Assembly: GCA_965209205.1 (NCBI GenBank)
Contig: CBDBQC010000003.1
Location: forward strand, 434,001-498,000
Reading direction: 5' to 3'
Origin: TK10-74A sp965209205
Lineage (GTDB): Bacteria > Chloroflexota > Dehalococcoidia > Bin125
Length of the DNA: 64,000 bases
In this document: piece by piece, positions 36,513-45,002 of the stretch
Layout of the letters: the number at the start of each line of letters is the position of its first letter
How positions within the stretch are numbered: the stretch's first letter is position 1
The notes under the pieces: model-generated
What the model saw: the letters and a program-made list of their open reading frames with translations, nothing else
What the model was told of the DNA's origin: nothing
Databases searched by the model: none
Made by a program: the position numbers and the translations under genes

Positions 36513-37268
36513 CTACAGGGGCCGCGCCAAGCCGCCGTCGCGCCGGACGCGCCAGAAGTGCACGGCCAGGAAAATGGAGATAACCAGCGGCAAGCCAATG
36601 ACGTGCAGGGTGTAGAAGCGAATCAGGGCGTTGGGGCCCACTTCGAAGCCGCCCAGGAGCAGGAACTTGCTCTCGTCGCCGAGCACCGGGGCCGAGCCGA
36701 CCATCGTCGTGCCGACGGTGATGGCCCAGAAGGCGAGCTGGTCCCAGGGCAGCAGGTAGCCCGTGAAGGAGAGCAGCAGCGTGAGGATGAAGAGGATCAC
36801 GCCCACGACCCAGTTGAATTCGCGCGGGGGCTTGTAGGCGCCGGTGTAGAAGACGCGCATCATGTGCAACAGCACGAGGATGATCATCGCGTGGGCCATC
36901 CAGCGATGCAGGTTGCGCAGCAGCAGCCCGAAGCGCACGTTCGTTTCCAGCGCCTGGATGTCGGCGTAGGCCCGTTCCACCGAGGGCACGTAGTAGAACA
37001 TCAGCAGGACGCCGGTGACCGTGAGGCCCAGGAACATGAAGAACGAGAGCCCGCCCAGGCAGTAGGTGTGCGTGATCTTGACGTGCGTGCGATGGATGCG
37101 CGTGGGGTGCAGGTGCAGGAAGACGTTCGTCGCGACGACGAGCATCTGGTTGCGGGGGGTGTTGGGGTAGCCCGTCCGGAAGATCGACTGCCAGACGTAG
37201 TTGCGGAAGAGCAGATCATAGATCTGGTCGTTGACGCCCTTGCTGGGGGGTCGCTCGGCGCTGGCCAC
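36513..37268 (-). CDS. Cytochrome b N-terminal domain protein (cytochrome b6-like)
   Basis: Haem-binding half of the split cytochrome b, 251 residues with four membrane helices. The two His pairs are in LHRWMAHAMIILVLLH and FYTLHVIGLPLVISIFLAVHFW. TGYLLPWDQLAFWAITVGTTMVGSAPVLG is the conserved quinone-site loop. The GTG start is three bases after the stop of a 39-residue membrane protein. An 80-bp gap precedes the C-domain gene. Confidence 0.94.
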   Translation of the reverse strand: MASAERPPSKGVNDQIYDLLFRNYVWQSIFRTGYPNTPRNQMLVVATNVFLHLHPTRIHRTHVKITHTYCLGGLSFFMFLGLTVTGVLLMFYYVPSVERAYADIQALETNVRFGLLLRNLHRWMAHAMIILVLLHMMRVFYTGAYKPPREFNWVVGVILFILTLLLSFTGYLLPWDQLAFWAITVGTTMVGSAPVLGDESKFLLLGGFEVGPNALIRFYTLHVIGLPLVISIFLAVHFWRVRRDGGLARPL

Positions 37269-37271
37269 CGT

Positions 37272-37391
37272 CTAGCGCTCCCACCAGCGGCCGAGCAGCA
37301 CCATCGCGCCCAGCGAGAAGATGACCGTCAGCCCCACGAGGGGGAGCTCCATGATCTCGGAGCGGAACGGTATCTGCAGCAGCACTTCCAT
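37272..37391 (-). CDS. 39-residue single-helix membrane protein, first gene of bc operon
   Basis: From ATG 37391, with a GAGG-type Shine-Dalgarno, the product is a short N-terminal segment (MEVLLQIPF), one membrane helix (LPLVGLTVIFSLGAMVLL) and a basic end GRWWER. I know no named family. It sits between a strong promoter and cytochrome b with three bases spacing, so it is probably a small subunit or assembly factor of the complex, like the Pet subunits of b6f. That role is inferred from position and shape only. Confidence 0.65.
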   Translation of the reverse strand: MEVLLQIPFRSEIMELPLVGLTVIFSLGAMVLLGRWWER

Positions 37392-37501
37392 GGCCTCATC
37401 CGCTCCTGCCCGCGGGCCGGACTCCGCGCCGGACCGGGCCGGCAGCGGGTGACGCATCGACCTTCCGAACCCACCGTTCGTGAAGGATCGTGCAATTCGA
37501 G

Positions 37502-37530
37502 AATCTACGGCCGGGCCTGGGCAGTGTCAA
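37502..37530 (-). promoter_or_regulatory. Promoter of the bc complex operon
   Basis: On the minus strand TTGACA (37530-37525), 17 bp, TAGATT (37507-37502): close to the sigma-70 consensus with optimal spacing. Transcription would start near 37495, about 105 nt before the small-protein ATG, and cover all five bc genes. It lies just beyond the purM stop. Confidence 0.7.
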
Positions 37531-37606
37531 CCTGATCGGGCGCGCCGAAGTCGCGCGCGCGGCATCCGGCGGCCTATCTGGACGACCATCGCGGCGACGC
37601 GAGAAA

Positions 37607-38686
37607 TCACCGGGCGGGAGTTGGCGGGGCCGGCTCGACGACGACGGGCGGGCCGCCGCCGCGCGGCACGACGCGGCCCACCGTCGTCGCGCCGGGCAGG
37701 GCCGTCAGGACGGCGGCGGCGGCGGCCGGATCGACCGCGATCACGAGCCCCAGGCCGACATTGAACACGCGCATCATCTCCTCGTCGCCGATCTCGCCGC
37801 GGGCGCGGATGCGCTCGAAGATCGGGGGTTCCGGCCAGCTGCCGGCCCGCAGCTGCGCCGCGCAGCCCGCGGGCAGGATGCGCGCGACGTTGCCGGGGAT
37901 GCCCCCGCCGGTGATGTGCGCGATGCCCTTGCAACGCGCCAGCACGGGCGCCAGCAGCGGCCAGTAGGGCGTGTGCGGGGCGAGCAAGGCGTCGGCGAGG
38001 GAGGCGCCGAGTTCCTCGTCGTGCGCCGTGAGGTCGGCCGCGGGGGCGTCGTCGAGATGCAGGGCGGCGCGCGCCAGGGTGTAGCCGTTGGTGTGCAGCC
38101 CGTTCGACGGCAGGCCGATCAGCGCGTCGCCGGGGACGATGCCGCGGCCGTCGATCTCGTGCCCCTTGCGCACCACGCCCACGATCGTGCCGGCGAGGTC
38201 GAAGTCGCCGTCGCGGTAGAGGCCGGGCATGTCGGCCGTCTCGCCGCCCAGCAGCGCCAGCCCGCCGTCGGCGCAGGCGGCGGCGGCGCCGCCGACGATC
38301 GCGACCTTCTCGTCCTCGCTCAGGCCGCTGCCGGCCAGGTAGTCGAGGAAGAAGAGCGGGCGGGCGCCGGCGGTGAGGATGTCGTTGATGCAGTGGTTGA
38401 CGATGTCCCGGCCCACGCCGTCGAGCCGCCCCAGCCGCCGCGCCACGAGGACCTTGGTGCCCACCCCGTCGGTCGAGGCGACGAGGACTGGGTCGTCGAA
38501 GGCGGAGAGGTCGAAGAGGCCGCTGAACACGCCGACGCCGCCCAGCACTTCGGGCCGCGTGGCGGCGCGGGCGAGCGCGCGGTAGCGGGGGATCAGCCGG
38601 TCGTTGGCGGCGATGTCGACGCCGGCGGCGGTGTAGCGGGGCGTCGCGGCGGCGGCGGACTCGCGGGGCGCAGCCGGATCAGCCAC
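37607..38686 (-). CDS. purM: Phosphoribosylformylglycinamidine cyclo-ligase
   Basis: PurM closes the imidazole ring to form AIR. GTG 38686 (VADPAAPRES) gives 359 residues and overlaps purF by eight bases. Conserved segments are YTAAGVDI near the start, STDGVGTKVLVA, CINDILTAGARPLFFLDY, LLGGETADMPGLY, ITGGGIPGNVARILP and EEMMRVFNVGLG. Normal length. It is the distal gene of purF-purM; the bc operon promoter follows within 80 bp. Confidence 0.96.
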   Translation of the reverse strand: MADPAAPRESAAAATPRYTAAGVDIAANDRLIPRYRALARAATRPEVLGGVGVFSGLFDLSAFDDPVLVASTDGVGTKVLVARRLGRLDGVGRDIVNHCINDILTAGARPLFFLDYLAGSGLSEDEKVAIVGGAAAACADGGLALLGGETADMPGLYRDGDFDLAGTIVGVVRKGHEIDGRGIVPGDALIGLPSNGLHTNGYTLARAALHLDDAPAADLTAHDEELGASLADALLAPHTPYWPLLAPVLARCKGIAHITGGGIPGNVARILPAGCAAQLRAGSWPEPPIFERIRARGEIGDEEMMRVFNVGLGLVIAVDPAAAAAVLTALPGATTVGRVVPRGGGPPVVVEPAPPTPAR

Positions 38687-40178
38687 CCGACCCCTCGCCG
38701 GGGCGCGGCGCGAGCCGGGCGAAGCTGGGCGGCGCGCCCTGCACCGTCGCGGTCGCGACGAGATGGGGCGAGTCGTCGTCCAGCATGGTGGGGCGCTCGA
38801 GGGCGAGCTTGTCCATCTCGAGTTGCACCGGCACGGGGTAGTCGCCGGTGAAGCAGGCGAGGCAGTGCCGCTCGCCCAGGCCGATGGCGCGCACCAGCCC
38901 GGCGACGCTGAGATAGCCCAGGCTGTCGGCGCCGACGTGCTCCAGGATCTGGGGGATGGTGCGCTGCGCCGCGACGAGTTCGCCGCGGTTGGCCATGTCG
39001 ACGCCGAAGAAGCAGGCATGCCGAATGGGCGGCGCGCAGATGCGCATGTGCACCTCGGCGGCGCCCGCCGCGCGCAACATCTGCACGATGCGCGGCGTCG
39101 TCGTGCCGCGCACGATCGAGTCGTCCACGACGGCCAGGCGCTTGCCCTCGATGACCTCGCGCAGGGGGTTGAACTTCAGGTTCACCCCCAACTCCCGCAG
39201 GCGCTGGTCGGGCTGGATGAAGGTGCGGCCGACGTAGCGGTTCTTGACCAAGCCCTCGGCGTAGGGCAGGCCCGACCCGCGGGCGTAGCCCACGGCCGCG
39301 GCGGTGGCCGAGTCGGGCACGCCGATCACGAGGTCGGCGTCGGCGGGCGCTTCCCGCGCGAGTTCCTCGCCCATGGCGAGGCGGCTGGCGTAGACCAGCG
39401 TGCCGTCGAGCTTGGAGTCGGGGCGGGCGAAGTAGATGTGCTCGAAGACGCAGCCGGCGGCGGGCGCGCTCGAGGCGACCTGCTCCGACTTGACGCCCTC
39501 GGCCGAGATGGTGACCAACTCGCCCGGGGCGATGCTGCGCTCGAAGGTCGCGCCGATGTGGTCCAGGGCGCAACTCTCGGACGCGACCACGTAGCCGCCG
39601 TCGACCGTGCCCAGGCAGAGCGGGCGGACCCCGCGCGGGTCGCGGGCGGCCATCAGCCGATCGGGCGTCAGGACGACCAGCGAGTAGGCCCCCGAGAAGG
39701 TGCGCATCATCTTCGCGAAGCGATCGCCCCAGCTGCCGGGCGTCGCCAGCAGGTACTTCCCAATCACCTCCGAGTCGGTGGAGGTGTGGAAGGCGTGGCC
39801 CTCGCGCTCCAGGCTCTCGCGGATCTGGCCCGCGTTGACGACGTTGCCGTTGTGCCCCAGCGCCAGTTCGCCCTCGACGCCTTGCAGCAGCAGCGGCTGG
39901 GCGTTGCGGGCGCGGGACGCGCCGGTGGTCGAGTAGCGCGTATGGCCGATGGCGGCGGTGCCGTGCAGGGGGGCTAGCGAGCTCTCGTCGAAGACCTGGG
40001 AGACGAGGCCCATGCCGGTGCGCAGCCGCAGCCGGGCGCCGTCGGTCGTGCAGATGCCGGCGCTCTCCTGCCCGCGATGTTGCAGCGCGTAGAGGCCGTA
40101 GAAGGTGAGCCGGGGAACATCGAGATCGGGCGCGTAAACGCCGAACACGCCGCAGGCTTCCCGCATCTGGTCGCCCAC
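38679..40178 (-). CDS. purF: Amidophosphoribosyltransferase
   Basis: First committed step of purine synthesis. I choose GTG 40178 because GGAGGG lies six bases upstream; earlier starts lack one. The product is 499 residues and opens VGDQMREACGVFG, so Cys9 would become the N-terminal nucleophile after removal of an eight-residue propeptide. HRGQESAG, GHTRYSTTG, GHNGNVVN and the PRPP site VVDDSIVRGTTTPRI are present. Cysteines CFFG, CLACF late in the chain fit an iron-sulfur, Bacillus-type enzyme. Confidence 0.96.
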   Translation of the reverse strand: MGDQMREACGVFGVYAPDLDVPRLTFYGLYALQHRGQESAGICTTDGARLRLRTGMGLVSQVFDESSLAPLHGTAAIGHTRYSTTGASRARNAQPLLLQGVEGELALGHNGNVVNAGQIRESLEREGHAFHTSTDSEVIGKYLLATPGSWGDRFAKMMRTFSGAYSLVVLTPDRLMAARDPRGVRPLCLGTVDGGYVVASESCALDHIGATFERSIAPGELVTISAEGVKSEQVASSAPAAGCVFEHIYFARPDSKLDGTLVYASRLAMGEELAREAPADADLVIGVPDSATAAAVGYARGSGLPYAEGLVKNRYVGRTFIQPDQRLRELGVNLKFNPLREVIEGKRLAVVDDSIVRGTTTPRIVQMLRAAGAAEVHMRICAPPIRHACFFGVDMANRGELVAAQRTIPQILEHVGADSLGYLSVAGLVRAIGLGERHCLACFTGDYPVPVQLEMDKLALERPTMLDDDSPHLVATATVQGAPPSFARLAPRPGEGSGG

Positions 40179-40239
40179 GAGTCCCTCCGCTGCAAGCACC
40201 TCGCCAAGTGCTGAGCGCCGGTCGACGTTTGGTAGCGCG

Positions 40240-40270
40240 AGTGTACCACGGGGCCGCGCCTGGGCCCCGT
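40240..40270 (-). promoter_or_regulatory. Hairpin and -10 upstream of purF
   Basis: An 8-bp stem ACGGGGCC/GGCCCCGT (40248-40255/40263-40270) lies after the CoA-binding gene stop and may end that transcript, though no U-tract follows. Just beyond it TACACT (40245-40240, minus strand) fits a -10, starting a purF leader of about 55 nt. No -35 is evident. No guanine or PRPP riboswitch was recognised. Confidence 0.35.
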
Positions 40271-40280
40271 CTTACGTCGC

Positions 40281-40730
40281 TTAGGTCCGCGCGCGGCCCC
40301 GGGCGGCGCCCCGGCGGCGATGCTCGACCATCAGGCAGCGGTCCTGCACGGCCAGCAGCCCGGCCGCGCGGGCGCGGGCGAGGCCGGCCGGGTTGCGGAT
40401 GCCCAATTGCAGCCAGACCGCCTTCGCGCCCACCGCGATCGCCTCATCGATGTGCGCGTCCGTGAACTCCGGCCGGCGGAAGACGTCGACGAGATCGATG
40501 GGCTCCGGAATCGAGGCCAGGTCGGGGTAGGGGCGCTCACCGAGCACGGGCGCGGTGAGCCCCGGGTTAACCGGGATGATGCGCAGACCCTGGCCCTGCA
40601 GGTAGCGGGCGACTTCGTGGTCGTCGCGGGCGGGACGGTCGGTCAGGCCGACGACGGCGATCGTGCGGGCGAGGGCCAGGATCGCGTCGACATCGTCGGG
40701 CGGGGGCGGTGTCGAGGGTGGCTGCGTCAC
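40281..40730 (-). CDS. CoA-binding domain protein
   Basis: A 149-residue single-domain protein of the CoA-binding (succinyl-CoA synthetase alpha-like) family. The Rossmann-like start is TIAVVGLTDRP, followed by GLRIIPVNPGL, VDVFRRPEF and AVWLQLGIRNP; the usual cysteine is VQDRCLMVEH. GTG 40730 is chosen because AGGAGG lies six bases before it; an upstream ATG at 40799 overlaps the previous gene. Function is unknown beyond nucleotide binding. The C-terminus is Arg-rich. Confidence 0.85.
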   Translation of the reverse strand: MTQPPSTPPPPDDVDAILALARTIAVVGLTDRPARDDHEVARYLQGQGLRIIPVNPGLTAPVLGERPYPDLASIPEPIDLVDVFRRPEFTDAHIDEAIAVGAKAVWLQLGIRNPAGLARARAAGLLAVQDRCLMVEHRRRGAARGRART

Positions 40731-40740
40731 GGCATGCCTC

Positions 40741-41406
40741 CTACCAGAACGGCCCGCGCAGGGGGGCGCCGGAGAGCGCGGCGAAGGCCTCGCCGACACC
40801 CATGACGATATCGAGGCCCGCCTCGTCGTGCTCGCGCGGCAGGCTGTAACCGCCCAGGCGGATGCGCTTGCCGCTCTTCTTGACCAGCGTCAGATCCCAC
40901 TGCGCGATGTCGTGGGCGGGCTCCCGGCCGTGCGCGTGCTCCTGCGCGCGGGCCACGTCCTCGACGACGAACTCGCGGATCTTCCAGAACGGGATCAGCT
41001 CCGTCGTGCCGACGCCGAGGCCCAGGAAGCGCTGCTTGACGGAGACGTTCTGCCCCGCGCGGTCGGCGACGATGTTGGCCCCGAAGATCGCGTAGACCAG
41101 CGTGATGCCCGACAGCGGCAGCACCAGGACCGACACCAGCAGCACCACCGGCAGGACCAGGAACGGCAGCGAGTCGATCCAGGCGACGGCGGCGGCCAGC
41201 AGCGCCGACACCAGCACGCTGCCCACGAGCGGCAGCAGCATCGTGCTCTTGGGCGGGCGGATCTCGATGCGCCGCGGGCTGATCGTGACGATGCGGCGGT
41301 GCAGGAACAGCTGTCGCGGCGCAAGCGCGTCGCCATCGGGCGGCGCATCCGGCGGCGCGCCGGGGCGTTCCTCATCCGGGGGCGGGGGGTCGGCGTGCAC
41401 GGCCAT
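40741..41406 (-). CDS. Predicted two-helix membrane protein, unknown function
   Basis: The 221-residue product starts at ATG 41406, ten bases after a TATAGT -10. A Pro/Asp-rich N-terminus is followed by a short beta-like region (RRIVTISPRRIEIR) and two membrane helices (about 54-72 and 79-104). A cytoplasmic domain follows with PFWKIREFVVED, WDLTLVKKSGKRIRLGGYSLP. The last part looks PH-like, as in bacterial membrane PH-domain proteins, but this is a weak impression. It is 10 bp from the CoA-binding gene. Confidence 0.7.
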   Translation of the reverse strand: MAVHADPPPPDEERPGAPPDAPPDGDALAPRQLFLHRRIVTISPRRIEIRPPKSTMLLPLVGSVLVSALLAAAVAWIDSLPFLVLPVVLLVSVLVLPLSGITLVYAIFGANIVADRAGQNVSVKQRFLGLGVGTTELIPFWKIREFVVEDVARAQEHAHGREPAHDIAQWDLTLVKKSGKRIRLGGYSLPREHDEAGLDIVMGVGEAFAALSGAPLRGPFW

Positions 41407-41416
41407 GGCCGGGCCC

Positions 41417-41470
41417 ACTATACCGATGCCCGCGCCGGACGCGGCGCGCAACGGTCGGGCCGCGTATTCT
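41417..41470. promoter_or_regulatory. Divergent start-proximal -10 elements
   Basis: TATAGT (41422-41417, minus) lies ten bases from the 221-residue protein ATG. TATTCT (41465-41470, plus) lies six bases from the 76-residue protein ATG. Neither gene shows a Shine-Dalgarno. Both would give leaderless or nearly leaderless mRNA, like PIG-L and moaDE. No -35 boxes are apparent. Confidence 0.45.
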
Positions 41471-41476
41471 GCGCGC

Positions 41477-41707
41477 ATGGATCGCACACGACTGACCGGC
41501 GCGCTGCTGATGGCGGCCTGCGTGCTGCAGGCCCTGCTCTTCCTGACCGGGGCGATGAAGCGCAGCTACGCCGCGCTGGCGCTGCCCGTCGGCCTGCTGG
41601 TGGGGGTGGGGTCGGTGCTGGGCTTCTGGGTGGGCTGGACGCTGCTCTCGATGGAGGACGACCTGTCGGGCCTGGAGTACGAGGCCGAGCCGCTCACGCC
41701 GGAGTAG
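41477..41707 (+). CDS. Small two-helix membrane protein
   Basis: A 76-residue plus-strand product with two membrane helices (about 6-25 and 31-57) and an acidic tail (SMEDDLSGLEYEAEPLTPE). I do not recognise a family. Its ATG is placed directly after a -10 element, and it converges on folPK with a 14-bp overlap of the 3' ends. The clear helix-loop-helix pattern and promoter placement support it as real. Confidence 0.65.
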   Translation: MDRTRLTGALLMAACVLQALLFLTGAMKRSYAALALPVGLLVGVGSVLGFWVGWTLLSMEDDLSGLEYEAEPLTPE

Positions 41708-43055
41708 GGCCCGGCCCCGACGCCCACTCGGGGCCGGCGACGCGCCGCAGCCCCTCCTCGCCGATCGCGGCGAGTGCCGCCGCGACGCTGCGCTCCCAGC
41801 CGGGCGGCACGGTCGCCGGGGCGAGGTCGGCCAGCGGCCGCAGCACGAAACCGCGCTCGGCGATGCGGGGGTGGGGGATGATCAGCGTCTCGTCGTCGAG
41901 GCGCAGGTCGCCGTAGAGCAGGATGTCGAGGTCGAGGACGCGCGGGCCCCAGCGACGGCCGGGCGTGCGTCCGGCCTCGGCCTCCACGGCCTTGCACTTG
42001 GCGAGCAGGTCGTGGGGGGAGAGCCGCGTCTCGACGCGCAGAGCGGCGTTCAGGAACGGCGGCTGATCGGTGACGCCCCAGGGGGCCGACTCGTACAGCG
42101 GGGACGCCGCCGTGACGCGGACCTCGGGCGCGAGCAGCGCGACGCCGCGGCGCAGGTGCGCCAGGCGGTCACCGAGGTTGCCGCCCACGCCCAGCAGGAC
42201 GCTGGGGGGCGGCCGCCAGCCGCGCACGACGGCGTCGGTCATGCGGGCGACCTGGGCCATCTCTGCCACGTCGTGGACGCGGACGATGTCGGCGCCGTTG
42301 GCGATCGCCATCGCGACAGTGGCGGCCGTGCCCAGCAGCCGCTCCTCGACGGGCAGGCCGAGCACGGCCCCGATGGCGCTCTTGCGCGACGTGCCCACCA
42401 GCAGCGGCCGGCCGAGGTCGCGCAGCTCGCCCAGCCGCCGCAGCATCTCGATGCTCTGCTCGGGCCGCCAGCCGAAGCCGAAGCCGGGGTCGAGGATCAG
42501 GCGCTCGCGGGGGATGCCGGCCCGCTCGGCGGCGGCGCAGCCGGCCAGCAGCCCCTCGCGGATGTCGGCGGCGACATCGTGGAAGGGGCGGTTGCGCTGG
42601 TTGTGCATGATGACGACGGTCGCGCCGGCCGCGGCCGCGGCCGCGGCGACGCCCGGGTCGCCGCGCAAGCCAGCGACGTCGTTGACGACCGTCGCGCCCC
42701 CCGCCAGCGCCGCCCGCACGACGTCGGCCTTGGTCGAATCGATGCTGAGCGGCGCGTCCGTCTCGCGCGCCAGCCGCTCGATCACCGGCACGACGCGGGC
42801 CAGCTCGACATCCGTGCCCACGGGCCGGAAGCCGGGGCGGGTGGATTCCGCCCCCACGTCGAGCAGATCGGCGCCCTCGGCCAGCATGCGCAGGCCCTGA
42901 CGCACCGCGGCGTCGGCGTCGGCGCGCAGGCCGTCGCCGGAGAAGGAGTCGTCGGTGCAGTTGATGACGCCCATCAGGAAAGTGCGCGCCCCCCACTCGA
43001 AGCGGCGCCCACCGATCAGGGCGGGGATGGGGGCGGGGGGCGGAGGGCTGGCCAT
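41694..43055 (-). CDS. Bifunctional dihydropteroate synthase / HPPK
   Basis: Two folate enzymes in one 453-residue chain. Residues about 20-285 are FolP: FLMGVINCTDDSFSGDG, DVGAESTRPG, STKADVV, VVNDVAGL, LDPGFGFGW, TSRKSAIGAVLG and HDVAEM. Residues about 300-440 are FolK: VLLGVGGNLGDR, SPLYESAPWGVTDQPPFLNAAL and GPRVLDLDILLYGD. FolB, often between them, is absent. The usual FolP TPDSF appears as TDDSF. It is the last gene after mec in the sulfur island, and may simply be cotranscribed. FolE is at 10 kb. Confidence 0.95.
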   Translation of the reverse strand: MASPPPPAPIPALIGGRRFEWGARTFLMGVINCTDDSFSGDGLRADADAAVRQGLRMLAEGADLLDVGAESTRPGFRPVGTDVELARVVPVIERLARETDAPLSIDSTKADVVRAALAGGATVVNDVAGLRGDPGVAAAAAAAGATVVIMHNQRNRPFHDVAADIREGLLAGCAAAERAGIPRERLILDPGFGFGWRPEQSIEMLRRLGELRDLGRPLLVGTSRKSAIGAVLGLPVEERLLGTAATVAMAIANGADIVRVHDVAEMAQVARMTDAVVRGWRPPPSVLLGVGGNLGDRLAHLRRGVALLAPEVRVTAASPLYESAPWGVTDQPPFLNAALRVETRLSPHDLLAKCKAVEAEAGRTPGRRWGPRVLDLDILLYGDLRLDDETLIIPHPRIAERGFVLRPLADLAPATVPPGWERSVAAALAAIGEEGLRRVAGPEWASGPGPTPA

Positions 43056-43094
43056 CGCGCCGGGCTCCTTGCCGGACGGGTCGCGCCGGCTGGA

Positions 43095-43649
43095 TCAGTC
43101 GTCGAGGGGGCGCTCGCTGACGACGGGGCGGCGTGCGTCGCCGCTGCTCTCAAGGCGCAGCATGGCGCTGCCCGGCGGCAGGGGCGCAACCGCGTAGCCG
43201 ACTTCGACCGGCTTGACGCCGTTGACGGCCTCGGGGTCGTCGTCCGCCGCCTCGACGATGCGCCAGACGCGCACGTCCGGGGGATCCGTCGCCAGCGACA
43301 CGAGCAGCCAGTAGGGCCAGGGGTCGGCGCCGACCAGCGGGCGCGCGAAGCGCAGGTCGGTGGGGGAGGGGCGGGCCTCCGACATCGTATGGGAGTGGTA
43401 GACGAGGTAGTGGTCGGCGTCGCGGTCGCTCATCAGGCGGTAGAGGTGCAGCAACTCGCCAGCCGGGATATCGAAGCGGAAGGGGCGCTGGGCGGGGTCG
43501 GCGGCGTTGGTGGTGCGGTAGAGCGACTGCGCGCCGCCGGGGAAGCGCAGCACGACGCCGCAGCACTCGTCCGGCTCGGCCTCGCGGGCGTGCGCGACCA
43601 TGGCGTCGAGGAACTCCCGCGGGATCTGGACGGGCCCGTCGTTCGTCAC
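43095..43649 (-). CDS. mec: JAMM/MPN metalloprotease, Mec-like (CysO-cysteine hydrolase)
   Basis: Mec in Mycobacterium tuberculosis cuts cysteine off the sulfur carrier CysO. The 184-residue product has the JAMM zinc signature: Glu28 in EPDECCG and HSH(85-87)-x7-Ser95-x2-Asp98. It differs from the mycobacterial enzyme by a longer region after the motif and a 30-residue Pro/Arg/Asp tail. It lies downstream of cysM and cysO, as in the mycobacterial mec-cysO-cysM set. Here it might also trim the extended CysO and the MoaD/CysO fusions; that is inference. The GTG start lacks a strong Shine-Dalgarno. Confidence 0.88.
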   Translation of the reverse strand: MTNDGPVQIPREFLDAMVAHAREAEPDECCGVVLRFPGGAQSLYRTTNAADPAQRPFRFDIPAGELLHLYRLMSDRDADHYLVYHSHTMSEARPSPTDLRFARPLVGADPWPYWLLVSLATDPPDVRVWRIVEAADDDPEAVNGVKPVEVGYAVAPLPPGSAMLRLESSGDARRPVVSERPLDD

Positions 43650-43700
43650 AGGGAGCTCATCACAGGAGCGGTCATCGCAGCGGGTTCATCGGGCGCACGC

Positions 43701-44675
43701 TCACCACCAGAGTTGCCCCTCGATCGTCTCGTCGCCGGCGATGTCGTCGTAGTCGCGGCCCCAAAGACCGGTCGAGAGGTACTTCCAGCCGCCGTCGGCC
43801 AGCAGCACGACGATGTCGCCGCTCTGCATGCGCTCGGCCACGCGCTGGGCGGTGCGCACCGCCGCGCCGCAGGAGATGCCCGCGAAGATGCCCTCCTGCT
43901 CCAGCAGTTGCTTCGTCACGGCGAACGAGGTGCGGCTGTCGACGACGATGCGGCCGTCGAGGACCGACTCGTCGAAGACGGGCGGGATGTAGCCCTCCTC
44001 CATGCTGCGCAACCCCTGCACGAGGTCGCCGGGGTGGGGGGCCGCGGCGACGATCTTCACGTCGGGCTTGCGCTCCTTGAGGTAGCGGCCGACGCCGGTC
44101 AGCGTGCCGCCGGTGCCGAGGCCGGCGACGAAGTGCGTGAGGTCGGGGCAGTCGCGCAGGACCTCGGGGCCGGTGCCGCCGTAGTGGGCATCGGGGTTGG
44201 CGGCGTTCTCGTACTGCATGGGCATGAACACCGACGGATCCTGGGCGTAGAGCTCCTGGGCCAGCCTGACGGCGCCGTTGGTGCCCAGGTCGCCGGGGGA
44301 GAGCACGAGCTCCGCGCCGTAGAAGCGCAGCAGGTCGCGCCGCTCGTGGCTGACGCTCTCCGGCATCACGCAACGGACGGGGTGACCATAGAGCCGCCCA
44401 ATCATCGCCAGGGAGAGGCCGGTGTTGCCGCTGGTGGGCTCGAGGATGGTCTGGCCCGTGGCCAGGGAGCCGTCGGCGCGGGCGGCGGCCAGCATCGCCT
44501 GGGCGATGCGATCCTTGACGGAGCCGCTGGGGTTCTGCCCCTCGAGCTTGGCCCAGATGCGCACGCCCTCACGCGGCGACATGCGCCGCAACCGCACCAG
44601 CGGCGTGTTGCCGATCAGGTCGAGCAGCGACTCGTAGCGCGCGCCCGCGGACGCCGCCCCGGCCACCGCCTCCAC
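43701..44675 (-). CDS. cysM: CysO-dependent cysteine synthase CysM
   Basis: A PLP enzyme that in M. tuberculosis condenses O-phosphoserine with thiocarboxylated CysO. The 324-residue product has LIGNTPLVRLRRMSP, the PLP lysine in SGSVKDR, PTSGNTGLSLAM, THFVAGLGTGGTLTGVGRYL, and the CysM-type end WKYLSTGLWG...EGQLWW, which closely follows the mycobacterial protein. It is three bases after the cysO stop. That adjacency, with a separate CysK two genes upstream, makes the carrier-dependent role convincing. Confidence 0.92.
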   Translation of the reverse strand: MEAVAGAASAGARYESLLDLIGNTPLVRLRRMSPREGVRIWAKLEGQNPSGSVKDRIAQAMLAAARADGSLATGQTILEPTSGNTGLSLAMIGRLYGHPVRCVMPESVSHERRDLLRFYGAELVLSPGDLGTNGAVRLAQELYAQDPSVFMPMQYENAANPDAHYGGTGPEVLRDCPDLTHFVAGLGTGGTLTGVGRYLKERKPDVKIVAAAPHPGDLVQGLRSMEEGYIPPVFDESVLDGRIVVDSRTSFAVTKQLLEQEGIFAGISCGAAVRTAQRVAERMQSGDIVVLLADGGWKYLSTGLWGRDYDDIAGDETIEGQLWW

Positions 44676-44678
44676 CGC

Positions 44679-44993
44679 TCAGGCCTTCCCGGCCCGCCGC
44701 GGTCGCCGGGGCGGGCGGGCCGATCCGCCGGCCAGCGCGGGCAGGATGGCGAGCACGTCGCCGTCCTCCAGCGCGGTATCCATCTTGTCGAGGAAGCGGA
44801 TGTCCTCGTCGTTGCGGAAGATGTTGACGAAGCGGCGCATCTCGCCGTCCTCGACCAGTTGATCGCGGAAGCCGGGGTAGTCGGCGTCGATCGTCGCGAG
44901 CAGCGCGCCGACCGTGGCGCGCTCGTAGCAGAGCGTCTTCTGGCCCTGCGTGTACTTGCGCAGGAGCGAGGGAACCCGGACCTCTACCGCCAT
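44679..44993 (-). CDS. cysO: Ubiquitin-like sulfur carrier CysO with C-terminal extension
   Basis: A beta-grasp carrier whose C-terminal glycine takes sulfur as a thiocarboxylate. The 104-residue product has the CysO fold (VRVPSLLRKYTQGQK, VNIFRNDEDIRFL) ending LPALAGG at residue 90. In the mycobacterial protein the chain stops at that Gly-Gly. Here SARPPRRPRRAGKA follows, so the diglycine is masked, as in ubiquitin precursors. It would need cleavage before activation. A single-base frameshift could also explain the tail. It lies 9 bp after the carrier-E1 fusion and 3 bp before cysM. Confidence 0.9.
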   Translation of the reverse strand: MAVEVRVPSLLRKYTQGQKTLCYERATVGALLATIDADYPGFRDQLVEDGEMRRFVNIFRNDEDIRFLDKMDTALEDGDVLAILPALAGGSARPPRRPRRAGKA

Positions 44994-45002
44994 GACCGCA
45001 CC

